Positions 10,691 to 22,985 of a stretch of 64,000 bases of DNA are shown piece by piece (the first letter of the stretch is position 1; each line of letters opens with the position of its first letter). The notes under the pieces are model-generated. The model searched no databases. It saw nothing but the letters and a program-made list of their open reading frames with translations, and had not been told where the DNA came from. The DNA is from Macrostomum hystrix (taxonomy: Eukaryota > Platyhelminthes > Macrostomidae), in contig CATNEN010000035.1 in the NCBI GenBank assembly GCA_950097015.1, positions 870,001-934,000 of the forward strand, written 5' to 3'. Both the position numbers and the translations under genes were made by a program.

Positions 10691-12758
10691 TGAAATTTAA
10701 AATGATATAATTGTTGCTTATTAAGTCTAAGAAATTATTTGAATAGGCCTAAACCACATCAACCAAGCCCAAATTATAAGCCCTAAGTTTAACTGTTTAA
10801 ACTAGCTAACTGAAACAAAATACAAATCTATAAACAATTTTTATACATGAGCTTAGTCATTGATATATAGCTGGCCTAGATAAGGCTTAAAATGGCTATT
10901 AATAATATTTGATAGTCATTTGGCTTTGGCCTAATAGTAGGCCTATCTACTAGAGCAAATGTAACTACATTATTAAAGTTAGCTTTATTAAATACATTGA
11001 AAACTACAAATTAGTTATTAAATACATCTATATGCTAACTAAGCCTAAATAGCAAAACTACACTAACTAAGCCTAAGGAATTATAATACTAGTTTTAATG
11101 TTAAACCTAAATACCAATAAGGCTTCACATGTATTTACTATTTAGAGGATAGGACTAGGTTACAATAGTTAAGCAAAAGAAAAAAACAGATTTATTGACA
11201 ATCAATAAATGCCTGAACAACTTAACATGTAATTATATAAGTTTCAGTAAATTGTTTAGCAGAATGTACGTACTTCAAATTAATTAAAATCGCTAAATCA
11301 AAGCAAACTTAAAGAAGTATAAACTAACAAAGCTTGCAATTAAAAAGCTACGCTTAAAAAGAATACTATCTATAAGCATAAAAATAATTTACTTAAAAGT
11401 ATACTTTCATGTCCTTTCCTTACAGAAACAATACACAAAAGTAGTTAAAGGTCTTTAAAATTAATAAAATAACAGTCCCGCCAATATTATATCGCCACGA
11501 TGACAATAAAATGGGCTATAGCTTCAGTGGTTCAAAAATGTAAAAAAACAGTAGCGGAAATTATTCTTTGACTGCTGAAAAAACAATTAAACAATAAAAG
11601 AAAGCATACAAACTTTTTTAGCTCATTTACCCGCATTTTTATATTTTGTTAGGATACCGGAAAGATATCGGCGCGCTATCTGTCGGCTTAATATCGCCCA
11701 AATCAGTTGGCGATGAGAAGGCGATATCGGGGCTATAATTTTGGTTATGTGGGTTAGTAAGACGTTAATGTATTATTTTACTGCTTCGTACTAAATAAAC
11801 CTTTGGCTGCAGTTTAAATCCAACCTTCATTGGCTTAAATTATCAAGAAATACTTCTAACTAATTTTTAAACAACCCGAAAGGATCTTTATCTTTGTCTT
11901 ATGTCTATAATCACGTAAATTTATAAATAAATTAAAATATAGCTTTTCGAATGTCAAAATAAATGAATAAGATTGAATAACAACTGCAGTAAAAAATGCT
12001 ATTAAACGAGCCTGTATAAAATATGATGCTACACTGGCGACACCCAAAATGGAATTTAAAGGATTTTTGTGTCGATATAAAGATGCAATAAATCCTTGCA
12101 TTCATAAGATTTGCTCTTATAAATTATTTGCCATTTGTACTATTTCAGTATAATATCATGCCCTGGTGCCATTTGTAGTGCAGTGTTGCAAGTGTAGACA
12201 TTTTACAAACAGATCATAATTACACCGTGGTATTCCGTTGTATAATAGAAAATTAAATATAAGTACATCTATGCAATAAATGACAGAATAAATGGTATAT
12301 GAAAGATACAGATAAATAGAAAGCATTTAGAATTTCATAAAAACGTTTGTAATTGTTACAATAAAATGAACATGCCGTCATTATCAATCACAATCACAAG
12401 TTCCGTTTCACCACTTTCGAATCCGGCAAACGATTGACATCGCGTAGAAACCGGCAAACGATTGAATCTCTCGGTGGGCCGCCGACTGAAAAGAACATGC
12501 AGTAAGCAAAAAATCTGCAGCGTTTAAGAGACAAGAGAACATTTTTAACAAGAATAACAAAACAACTTACGTGCAGAATTTAGTTGTGCTCATCCAGAGT
12601 CATTACCGGAACAACAAAATCCAGTTTGGTTTTTGCCAATGGTACCAAGATGCATTTTCATTTTAGATACTTCCAAATGACTTCAACCTGGTTTCCATAG
12701 CTGCCCCGATGCTGGACTATGAATAAGCAAAGAAAGGTTAAGTTTAATTATATATATA
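10691..12758. other. AT-rich stretch without recognisable gene
   Basis: Probably intron, 5' flank or remains of the CACTA-like copy A. Short open frames (such as 11856-12101 minus) have no recognisable features. The segment 11650-11750 contains several 'gatatcg' words but no clear repeat structure. Confidence 0.45.
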
Positions 12759-13602
12759 CACTGTAAATGGAATATGGCCGAAAAAGTAGCCAAGAGGTGG
12801 CCGGCGAGGGGCCGAAAGTGTCCAACTTTCGGCCACATTAAGTAGCCACTTTTCGGCCACTTTAATGGACAATTTATCGGCTAATTTTGAGGCCGAAAGT
12901 TGGACACTTTCGGCTCCTCGCCGGCCACTTACAACCGGCCACCTCTTGGACCGGCTAACCTTTTCGGCCTTGGTAGCGGCCCAGATTGTGCAACTAATTT
13001 AACATTTTAAAGAAAATTATTCCGTGTGTCCGGAAAGTCATGAGAAAACTACAAAAGGTTAATTATAAAAACGCGCAGAACAGTGAAACTTTACTAATCA
13101 GTAATGTAATTTCCCCTGAAGTCAATCACAGCTTGGCAGTGCTCCACGAGCCGTAGAACCTCGCGTTTCAAGCAGTTTGCATCCAGACCCCTCGCCCACT
13201 GCAACGCGGCCTCGCAGACCTCATCGTGGCTGCTGAACTCCCGCTTCGAGAAGTCCGATTGAAGAAAATGGAAGAAAAAACGGTCGCATAAATTGAAATC
13301 AGGGCTGTAGGGACTCTGAAAAAGCAGTTGAACTCCACGAGTCTCCATGTACTGCTGCACAGTCTGGGCCACATGAGGTCGTGCGTTGTCTAAGACAATA
13401 TTTAGACAATCGACCACTATATTGTGTGGACCATAAATATATGCGCTTAATGTCTTCTGTCTGTCTTCTGTCGGAAAATTATGTTCTAGAAGTAAATATT
13501 TAAAGCGATGCACATGTCTCAGAGCATTTGACTCATGATTCTTTTTTTACAATCGGCCACTGTACAACCGGCCACTATTTCGTCCATGTCTGATTTACAG
13601 TG
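12759..13602. mobile_element. Non-autonomous CACTG...CAGTG element with foldback subterminal repeats
   Basis: The segment starts CACTGTAAAT and ends ATTTACAGTG (10-bp inverted termini), flanked by TA on both sides. Its subterminal part is a large hairpin: 12787-12831 pairs with 12893-12951. Both arms carry the ggccgaaagt / actttcggcc words, and the ggccact word recurs. CACT(A/G) ends with repeated subterminal motifs are hallmarks of the EnSpm/CACTA superfamily. It has no transposase of its own; a mariner fragment sits inside it. Confidence 0.65.
13017..13513 (-). pseudogene. mariner (DD34D) transposase, C-terminal remnant
   Basis: The minus-strand frame of 139 codons contains LDNARPHVAQ and, further on, SPYSPDFNLCDRFFF. 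The spacing between the two catalytic aspartates is 34 residues, which is the DD34D signature of mariner transposases. The N-terminal half, with the helix-turn-helix and first catalytic Asp, is missing. A possible inverted terminal repeat (tgtgtccggaaagtcatgag) lies at about 13023-13042. The fragment is 5'-truncated and nested in the CACTG element. Confidence 0.8.
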
Positions 13603-15160
13603 TAGAATTTTTAATCTAACAAAATATCAACAAACGGAAAAAATATCTTGAAATAAGATTGGCTTGAAAAAAGTAAATACGTATATTTTATCTTTACATA
13701 TAATTTTTCTTGTGATTTAGGACCTTGAATCTTGGGATCCTATGATTGTGATAACTAGTTCTAATGATGAAAAACTCTAAATACAAATATTTTAACAAAA
13801 AATTGTATAAAATATACTATATTAATTGTAATACCCTCTAAATTTATCAGTATAGTCTTTATATACAGGGGGCGGTGGACACATTTTTTCTAGGGTGGGG
13901 GGCAGAAGCCATTTTTTAAGATTTCAAGAGGGGCACAAACCAAATTTTAACAACTTTTGAATTTTAATTCAATGTATATGGTGCCCTTAAACAAATTTTG
14001 GGTGGGCATATGCATCTAATACCACAAGGCTCCACTGCTCAAAATATAGAAGGCATTAGGAACAAAAAATATAGAACAAAAATATAAATCACAAGATTTT
14101 TTACATATAAAATAAAAAATATAAATTTTAAAAGAGTAAAATTGCTGGATAGTATATATAGAAATACTATTTTATGTGTTAAAAAATATTATTAGGCCTA
14201 ATATGAAATAATTGTATTAGAATGACATAAAATGTATATTAGAATTTAAGGGTTTTAATGATTGATCATTTTACCAAAGAGGACCAAAATTGTACACAGT
14301 AGTTTCAAATTATTATTGACCTAATAGAGCTTTCAATTGGGTGATTTTGTGGCGGAAGGTGGAGCAGGATGGCTTTTTCCGAAGCCCAATCAAGTACTCC
14401 ACCCGCTGGGAAAATCGCAGGCGGGTAGCACGCTACGTAGCGAGCGGCGTAGCAGCTACGCCGCGGGCGGCATGCGCCGAGGAATGCTTGCGGCCCGACT
14501 GCTACGCGTAGCGGTAAAGTAGCATGCGCGCCGCCCGCTAGCCGCCATGCATCTATTAAGCTGCGTAGCATCTGTGCCGCCATCGAGCCGCTTGCTTTTT
14601 GCACATATACTGTACGATATACTGTAGCAATTGTTACTTGCCCTGTAAGCCCTTTGGGTTACATGTGGTACTGACATACATTTACATGTATGTATTACGT
14701 ATATCCCTAATCTTAGCATGACATTGTGATTTAGCAAAGGGCATATTGGATAGTTAGAAAGTAATGAACATAAACAATGTGATCACAATAGTTTTAGGTA
14801 CGTGGATTGCATTAAATATTGACTGAACCATTTAAATTCAATATTTTGCGTGTCATACAGCATTCGAGGTACAATGGTGCTTTTTATTGAAACTGCATTG
14901 GAACAAAAAATTATACAAACACTGCAGAAGGGAGTGTGATGGGAAGAGGTCAGCGTTACCTCAGTTACAGATTCATATATCAGCTAACAAAATGACAGTA
15001 AATATATACACATAACAGCACTAACCTACCTACTTTGAAGGTCACAATAAGTAGTGTCTTGCTCTTACGAGTAATTAATTTTGGAATGTAGAAATACTAA
15101 TTAATCAGGATTACAGTCAAAACCTTATGATTCGATTTTAAACCCTCTTCAAATTCAAAA
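13603..15160. other. Intergenic stretch with one GC-rich palindromic block
   Basis: Mostly AT-rich sequence with no gene. The block 14400-14590 is sharply GC-rich and full of gctacg/cgtagc words and short palindromes (cgctacgtagcg, ggcgtagcagctacgcc). Overlapping open frames there on both strands are by-products of the repeats. Confidence 0.5.
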
Positions 15161-15162
15161 GT

Positions 15163-17261
15163 TTAGACACTAATTGTTGTGACCTTCACATTGAGAACGA
15201 TCGTGGTCGGCAAATACTCCACCACGGAACGCGACAGTTTGATGAATATTAGAACAAAAAAGGCCAATTCAATGGTAAAATCAAAGCGGAAAAATGACAT
15301 ACTCTGTCTCCTTAGGAAAGGCGATTGCCTTTCCCTGCGGAACACCCGTAATTCTGGACCGCGAAAGTGCGTACACACCGATATAAGGAGACGATAGCTG
15401 TAAGGATAATCACACAAGTCGCGTTGAAATACAAGAGATGTTCCAGTAACAGTCCCATTATCATAAATGGAGTCAATAAAAATGTAGGTGCCATTCACAA
15501 TAGCGCAGTTGTCAGGTGAAGAAGTCTTATAGGAAAACTTGGTACATTCAGGCTTATCCGCATCCAATTCAGTGCCACAGCTTGCCTACTGATATGACTA
15601 AAAATTCCTCGAACTTGCCTGATTCGTCTTCCTAAGTAATTCTCAAAACAAAAAGTCGAAAACTTGTCCATGGGGCCGTAACGCTTGACATAATCAAAAA
15701 TATGCAGAAGAATATGAAAATTATAAGAAATTGAACTAGAACCAAACAACTCACGTGCCTGAAAAACAAACAACCGGATAGCACTGGCTGCCTGCTCGTG
15801 CAAGTGAGAAAATTGACGAGAAGTAAAGACAAAAATAGCAAAATGCAGCAGGAGAAAATGTCGAAAGTATTGGTCGGGCAGGTAATTTTTAAATAGAAAT
15901 AAGCCACAGTAAAGAAAGAGAGAGCGAAATTCTGTAGCCTTATAGTTGCTCAGCTCCTTGTCCAAACGTCTGGGAGCGCGCTGGAACTCGGAGGGAAAAT
16001 AATTTCTGCAAGCAGCAATGCTGTCGGACAACGCAGACAACTGTGCACCGGAAAGTCGGCAACGAAGACGAAAGGATTTAACCTTCTGAAAATAAAACTT
16101 GCACAAACGTCTAAAAATACCGAGACAAACGCAATGTTGGTAGTCCACTGGGAAATCAGTCAGCAGAGATGCAATCTTACAAAGAGGAGACAACTTAACT
16201 TGATTGTTTTCCTGTCCTTCAGCATACAAACGATCCTCTCTTGGTGCAGAAACGGACACAGGGAAAACCATTCGATCGTTTTCTCTCTTAGCAATGGCTC
16301 GGCAATAGCCACACCCGTTAGCCGAGGTGTGACCCGTAATACACTGCACAAAAGCACGCGCAGGAGCATCGCAAATAAATGTTAGATGGCCAAGTTTAAA
16401 AAGCTTACCATTGTACTCAAAGCCGTTCCGCCGCAAAAGAGTCACCTCATTGACAAAATCGGCTAAATATTCATCGACTACTGGTTTTGAAAAACCATAG
16501 AACAATGCAACAGGTAGTACAATGTTACCGCCTTCAAAGCGGATTAAAATGGGCCAAAGGGAAGCAGAACTGCTCTTATAAAGAGGCAATCCGTCGATGT
16601 TGACAAGCGCGTCAAGGACAAGGGCAGTTGATTCAACGCGCAGTGAGTCAACGCAAAGCAGCGATTTGTCTAGGCAAAATTTGATATTTTCCCGAATGTA
16701 CAAGTACGAAAAAGTGCCACCGCAGCCAAGGGACAATGCTGGGGCCAGACTCTTCCTAGTTCCTTTCATCAAAAGGTAAAAAGACGGGGGAACATTGGCA
16801 CCAATTCGCACGAGAAGTCGAAGCAAATATTCCACCGCGAAACGCGACAAATTGAACATTAGTACAAACAAGACTAATTCGTTGGCAAAATCAAAGGATG
16901 GAGCATCCACAGTTTCGTCAGCATCAGCAATTTCCTCAACATCACCGTCGTCGCAGGAGTAGTAGCTGCTACTATCCGAAATTTCATCGTCAGACTCGGA
17001 CAGCTCAACGCCGATCGTAGATTGGTCCAACTCGTCGCATGCCGTCGTAGTATCCACCGCCTCCGTAATGCCAGCCGCCGCAATCGTGGTCACCGTATCG
17101 GCGTCCGCAGCCTCAGTTGAGATGGCGAGAGGCTCCGTGGACTCGGAATTGGCATTCATAACATTGGTACCACGGGTCTCGGATGTGGCTTGGGCATCCT
17201 CCAATGTAGCCCTAAGCAAAATGCTCCGCCTCTGTCGCTTACATTGACTGTAGGAAGCCAT
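15163..17261 (-). pseudogene. CACTA-like (tnp2-like) transposase, copy B
   Basis: The main minus-strand frame 15495-17261 (588 codons) starts MASYSQCKRQRRS and has an acidic N-terminal third. The family core follows: VNIDGLPLYKSSSASLWPIL, APARAFVQCITGHTSANGC, VDYQHCVCLGIFRRL, NYKATEFRSLFLYCG and YGPMDKFSTFCFENYLGR. The expected C-terminus (SYKTSSPDNCAIVNG... LVFQRDLCDYPY) continues in another frame at 15300-15570, so one frameshift near 15565 breaks it. The protein would be a DNA transposase. Its companion gene lies just upstream at 18298-19645. Confidence 0.8.
15170..15300 (-). repeat. Partial repeat of the transposase N-terminal core
   Basis: The minus-strand reading FDFTIELAFFVLIF then LSRSVVEYLPTTIVLNV closely matches residues about 125-160 of copy B (FDFANELVLFVLMF... 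LSRFAVEYLLRLLVRIGANV). At the DNA level 15180-15290 matches 16810-16905. It is a second, diverged copy of an internal piece of the gene joined directly to its 3' end. Confidence 0.6.
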
Positions 17262-18170
17262 TACTGAAAAGATTCACGGGATCAAAGGATAACATACATA
17301 GGTACTTCATTACTGAACACAAAAAGAATTTCTGAATTTCTGTGGCATGGCACACCATGCTTATCAGAAAGCCTCTAGTGATAAGCACTAATGAGCAAGA
17401 AAATTGGGGAAACAAATCTCATGCACAAAAACATTACAGTAGCACTACGAGAGATATGATTAACTCACTTGTTTAAAAAGCCAGCCCAAGTATAGTGCAG
17501 GTAATAATGCTCAAGGAAAAAGCAAAATGCTGCCAAGTGGCAGCAGTAACTAACTATGAGTTGAGTTTCTATGTTTTAACATCTGCTTCACGCCTTCACT
17601 AAAATGTGCCAGCTTTATGCACCTCAATTATTGTGAATCATATCACAGTTTAGCTAGCATACATTAAGTAGTGGAAAACATGAAAACTGTGGGATTTAAT
17701 GATATTGTCTACAAAATGTGAGACAATTGCGCATTTATTTAATACAGTCAAAGTACACTACTTACACATGGAAATAGGATTACATGATAGGAACTGGCAC
17801 TGCCACTAGCCAAATAGATGAATTACCAGTAATAAAAAAGATGTTCACAGGCAAAATAAAGTGGAAAAAAATTGAACAGCAATGCAATGGAACTTGCTAC
17901 ATTAAAGAAACAAAAAGGATTAAGTACTTGTTTGCCCTCAGGTGACCCATGGTCATGGTCAATTGGTCATGTAACTTAGAATATAATTGCTATATATATT
18001 CAAACCCAGAAATTAGGATTTAGGTGACTGTTTGTGAGACATTAATCAAATTCAATGAGTTTGCAAATAGGAGAGGACAAAACATTTTTGTCCTTTCTAC
18101 CTAAGTCATGGGTAATACTGAGTTAGCCAAAGATGCTTACTATATGTTTGGCATTTACAGTAAAAAACAA
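17262..18170. other. Spacer between copy B transposase and its companion gene
   Basis: AT-rich, no coding signal on either strand. It probably holds the promoter and 5' untranslated sequence of the minus-strand transposase and the 3' flank of the companion gene. Confidence 0.4.
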
Positions 18171-18297
18171 TCCTAAACTTTATATTGACACAACCAAATA
18201 AAAGTTATTGAGATCAAGTATTAGTCACAATGGGGGTCAGATGCATCAACTTGATTAGAGTCAATAGACAGTCACAGTGAGACAATGAATACAAAGA

Positions 18298-19645
18298 TTA
18301 ATCTTCCTGGTTAGAGTCAGCCATAGCACGACGGCGCTTTACACGTCCTCCTTCTCTGTCGGAAGCATTCTTCAGTGCCACTCTGATAGCATTGGTAACA
18401 TCTTGGTCTGTAGCAGATGGAAAGGCCTTGCGTGCTGCCAAACGAACAATGTCCTCTACTGGCCCAATAAAACGCATCTTCTTGTCACTGCCACTCCTAC
18501 TAAATTGACATTGAACATCATTTGTCATCAAGGCTGAAATAGCCTGCTTGATAAAATTGCGAAGGCAAGTGCCTCCAATGAGGGCCAGCCTAAACTTTAT
18601 ATTGACACAACCAAATAAAAGTTATTGATTGTGTTGTTATTTTGCATCTCCTTGTCACTCAGTGTTGCAATGAACTCATCCAAATCTGGCACAGTCTTCT
18701 TTGGTGAAAAGTTGAATGGCTCATTCTGCAACTCAACTACTCCATGAGCACCTTGCCTTTCAATAAGGCCTTGAATGGTAGCAATCCTCTTATAGGTAAT
18801 TGCAGAAAGATAATAGGCTGCCTCTGCTGAAAATGGCTTCAAACCTTTGCGTTGCACTAGATTATGAACTGGTTGCAGTTCATTGAAACTCAAGGTCTGT
18901 AGCCCACTTGGTCCACTTCTTGACTCAGAGGCTGGAGCACTAGCATTGCTTGTATAGGAAGGTGTCCCAAAGTCGCTAGCCAAAGTAAAAAATGCAGATG
19001 AGGCAGAAGCAACAGTAGGCAATGGTGCTAGAAGTGGTCTCTGTGGTGTCACTGCTGCAATGCTTGAAGCTGGCTCATTGGATTGAACACAATGGACAAG
19101 GGGCTGGTTGCCTTGAAGTGTTGTAGCACTGGAAGCACTGGGTGATCCTTGAAAATTTTGTAGACCAGTTGTCAATGCAATTTGACTCAGTGGAGGACCA
19201 GGTGGTTGTTCACGATCAGACTCAGAGCCAGAAGATTCTTGAGTATCAACATCAGTTGTATCAACACCACCATAGTAGGCAGTGTTGGGTGGCAAACTAG
19301 GTCGCTTCTCAGTTGCAAACCGTGGAAGTTTTTGCAAGAACTCTTGAATTGGAACATGTAGCCGCTTTATATCTCTGCAATGCTTTAGAGCATAGGTTAG
19401 ATGAGATTCCGCAAAAGCTACTTGAATCACAACTGCCTTCAAAATAGTATCACATCAAGACTGAGACGAGATGTTGGGTTTCCAAGTAGCTGGTTGTAGT
19501 TGGCCACAGACCAGGATGTATTATTACTCAAGGCGTATATGACAAATGGGTTATATTGTGTCTTTTTGTCCTTAGGAAAGTACAAAATCCCAAATTTGCA
19601 CTCTTTAAATTGTAGCATTACTTGTGGGGATGGTGGTACCATGCT
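18298..19645 (-). pseudogene. DUF4806-like companion gene of CACTA-like copy B
   Basis: Three minus-strand frames carry consecutive parts. 19439-19645 starts MVPPSPQVMLQFKE. 18597-19442 is a Ser/Pro-rich linker followed by FNFSPKKTVPDLDEFIATLS. 18298-18590 reads LALIGGTCLRNFIKQAISAL and ends in a basic tail. The last two make a domain that resembles DUF4806 (leucine-rich helix, GG turn, then FxRSGxxKKMxF and an ATDQDV helix). It is broken by a frameshift at about 19442 and by a roughly 40-bp insertion at 18588-18628. The function of DUF4806 proteins is unknown. The same partnership with a transposase occurs in copy C, which suggests a role in transposition (inference). Confidence 0.65.
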
Positions 19646-19708
19646 GAAAAATAGATGTAAGGTCAAGATATAACAAAATAAACAAGAAAAAACATTATTA
19701 AAGAACAT

Positions 19709-20278
19709 TTAATAAAGATCATATACATACTTGTAGGCCCTAAAAATTCATAAATTGTAGTCCACTTATAGTCAATTTATTAACTAAAGTAAAATAAGCT
19801 ATAATTGCCTATGATAAAAACCGAATTTATATAATTTGGCAATTTTGTACATTTTTCAAAAATTTAAATTTTAATCTTCTTTTTTACATACATGATTCAT
19901 TAGCCATATTTATATATAAATATCTATTAAAAGAAATAATGAATATAAATGACAAGATATTTCAATTCCCTTTTTCAATGACATATACTTTAGTCAGTTA
20001 TCCAATAATTTGCGAAATAATATATGGTTGTGGAAGCAATTAGGCCCTAACAATAAAATAAACCTTTAAAAAACTTCATAGACCAATGATTGATCGATGA
20101 CATTGTGAGTTTGTAAAATCTAATATGCAATCTAATAATAAAAAAGAACCTAAAATCTAAATCTAATAATACCATTGCTATCACTATCCTACACTCCAGG
20201 AACAAAATTATTCAGGCCGTGCCCTTGATTGCCCACTATCTTGTTTAATATTTGACTCTCAATGCTTATCCAATAACC
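19709..20278. other. AT-rich stretch without recognisable gene
   Basis: No coding signal. It ends at the target duplication of the foldback element. Confidence 0.4.
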
Positions 20279-20287
20279 TCATGAAAG
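20279..20287. repeat. 9-bp target-site duplication (left) of the foldback MULE
   Basis: tcatgaaag directly precedes the left end and is repeated exactly after the right end at 35595-35603. Nine bases is the hallmark duplication length of Mutator-like (MULE) and Foldback elements. Confidence 0.95.
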
Positions 20288-22985
20288 GGTAAGGGGTAAA
20301 ACACTACCCGAAAAATAGGGTAAAAGGCTACCCAATGATTTTAGGCGTCTACCCGCTTCAAATCGTCCAGAAAATGCGCCTAACCTATGCAGCTTCTAGT
20401 TTGGAATTTTCTTAGGTAAAAAACTGAAAGATTATGATGAAATTCACGTTTATTTCTGTTGGTAGTGTTTTACTCCAAAAAGCTACCCAAAACTACCCGA
20501 CCCCTACCCCCGTCATTGAGAATCGAAAATCAATGGCTAAGCTTACTTTTACATCTTCTGCCATAATGTGTAATATCAAGTGGTTTTAACTTGCATAAGC
20601 AAAGTTAGGGTAATGGGTAATTTGTTTTACTGTATTTTACTTTCGCATTTTTTAAACGTATAAATCTTAATCTTATTTAGAAACGCTAAACGAATAATAT
20701 TGCCAAGATTCATATACAATGTTATAAGAAATAATGCAGCTTTTTCAGTTCGAAAGCTACGATACTGCAGGTGTAGTGAAATTGCGATAATCTTTTCTTA
20801 TCGTGTCAGTGATTTCTAATCTGAGTGTTGGCCAACAACACACTAAGGTGATATATTATCAAAGTGCATCTAACTTAATAGACTTTATAATTCCGTTAAC
20901 TAAATAATCTTATATAAACAGCAATAAAAACTTATGTCCATTTATCTATAGTAATATCAACAGCTATACATATATAAATATAGAACTACAAAAGTAATTA
21001 TGCCTTATGCACATTGTTTTTATGTTATAAATAAAAAATATCAATATACCTTGAGGACATTGAGGTTTCAAATAAATTTATTCAAAGCAATTGAACATAT
21101 TTTATATAAATTTAAACAGTATTTGATTGCTGATTTGATTTGTTTTTCTGTTTTTATATGCATAAGACAACAATTATTTGCTTAAATATTATTAATATAT
21201 TATTTCTCTTAATATAATATATTTTTAGTTGGTGTACAGTTGGCGTCAGTTGGTTTCTCCTGTAGTCCCTATTTGGTTGAGTTGGTGCACAGTTGGCATC
21301 AGTTGGTTTCTCCTACTGTAGTCCCTATTTAGTTGAATTGGTGCACAGTTGGCATCAGTTGGTTTCTCCTACTGTAGTCTCTATTTAGTTGAGATGGTGC
21401 ACAGTTGGCATCAGTTGGTTTCTCCTACTGTAGTCCCTATTTATTTGAATTGGTGCACAGTTGGCATCAGTTGGTTTCTCCTACTGTAGTCCCTTTTTAG
21501 TTGAGATGGTGTACAGTTGGCATCAGTTGGTTTCTCCTACTGTAGTTCCTTTTTAGTTGAGTTGGTGTACAGTTGGCATCAGTTGGTTTCTCCTACTGTA
21601 GTCCCTATTTAGTTGAATTGGTGCACAGTTGGCATCAGTTGGTTTCTCCTACTGTAGTCTCTATTTAATTAAGTTGGTGTACAGTTGGCGTCAGTTGGTT
21701 TCTCCCACTTTAGTCTCTATTTAATTAAGTTGGTGTACAGTTGGCATCAGTTGGTTTCTCCTACTGTAGTCCCTATTTAGTTGAATTGGTGCACAGTTGG
21801 CATCAGTTGGTTTCTCCTACTGTAGTCTCTATTTAATTAAGTTGGTGTACAGTTGGCGTCAGTTGGTTTCTCCTGTAGTCCCTATTTGGTTGAGTTGGTG
21901 CACAGTTGGCATCAGTTGGTTTCTCCTACTGTAGTCCCTATTTAGTTGAATTGGTGCACAGTTGGCATCAGTTGGTTTCTCCTACTGTAGTCTCTATTTA
22001 GTTGAGATGGTGCACAGTTGGCATCAGTTGGTTTCTCCCACTTTAGTCTCTATTTAATTAAGTTGGTGTACAGTTGGCGTCAGTTGGTTTCTCCTACTGT
22101 AGTCTCTATTTAGTTGAGTTGGTGCACAGTTGGCATCAGTTGGTTTCTCCTACTGTAGTCTCTATTTAGTTGAGATGGTGCACAGTTGGCATCAGTTGGT
22201 TTCTCCTACTGTAGTCTCTATTTAGTTGAGATGGTGTACAGTTGGCATCAGTTGGTTTCTCCTACTGTAGTCCCTATTTATTTGAATTGGTGCACAGTTG
22301 GCATCAGTTGGTTTCTCCTACTTTAGTCCCTATTTATTTGAATTGGTGCACAGTTGGCATCAGTTGGTTTCTCCTACTGTAGTCTCTATTTAGTTGAGAT
22401 GGTGTACAGTTGGCATCAGTTGGTTTCTCCTACTGTAGTTCCTTTTTAGTTGAGTTGGTGTACAGTTGGCATCAGTTGGTTTCTCCTACTGTAGTCCCTA
22501 TTTAGTTGAATTGGTGCACAGTTGGCATCAGTTGGTTTCTCCTACTGTAGTCCCTATTTAGTTGAATTGGTGCACAGTTGGCATCAGTTGGTTTCTCCTA
22601 CTGTAGTCTCTATTTAATTAAGTTGGTGTACAGTTGGCGTCAGTTGGTTTCTCCTGTAGTCCCTATTTGGTTGAGTTGGTGCACAGTTGGCATCAGTTGG
22701 TTTCTCCTACTGTAGTCCCTATTTAGTTGAATTGGTGCACAGTTGGCATCAGTTGGTTTCTCCTACTGTAGTCTCTATTTAGTTGAGATGGTGCACAGTT
22801 GGCATCAGTTGGTTTCTCCCACTTTAGTCTCTATTTAATTAAGTTGGTGTACAGTTGGCGTCAGTTGGTTTCTCCTACTGTAGTCTCTATTTAGTTGAGT
22901 TGGTGCACAGTTGGCATCAGTTGGTTTCTCCCACTTTAGTCTCTATTTAATTAAGTTGGTGTACAGTTGGCGTCAGTTGGTTTCT
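20288..22985 (+). repeat. Left terminal inverted repeat
   Basis: 20288-21223 is unique sequence that matches 34664-35594 in reverse complement almost base for base, including short non-coding open frames. 21224-22985 is the minisatellite. The arms differ in minisatellite copy number. Confidence 0.93.
21224..22985 (+). repeat. 56-bp minisatellite, about 31 copies
   Basis: The unit begins ggtgcacagttggcatcagt and continues ggtttctcctactgtagtcc. Successive copies are 56 bp apart; some copies lack 3 bp (53 bp). Variants (gtgtac for gtgcac, gcgtc for gcatc, aattaagt for agttgaat) are interleaved, so higher-order homogenisation is visible. Confidence 0.95.

Noticed and set aside
21000-21185. 61-codon open frame, repeated inverted at 34698-34883
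   Set aside because: It is duplicated only because it lies in the terminal inverted repeats. Composition is AT-rich with no domain or start context.
21224-22985. Regular 56-bp array resembling a CRISPR array
   Set aside because: Units are contiguous with no unique spacers, the same array occurs inverted in the right arm, and the context is eukaryotic with introns. It is a transposon minisatellite.
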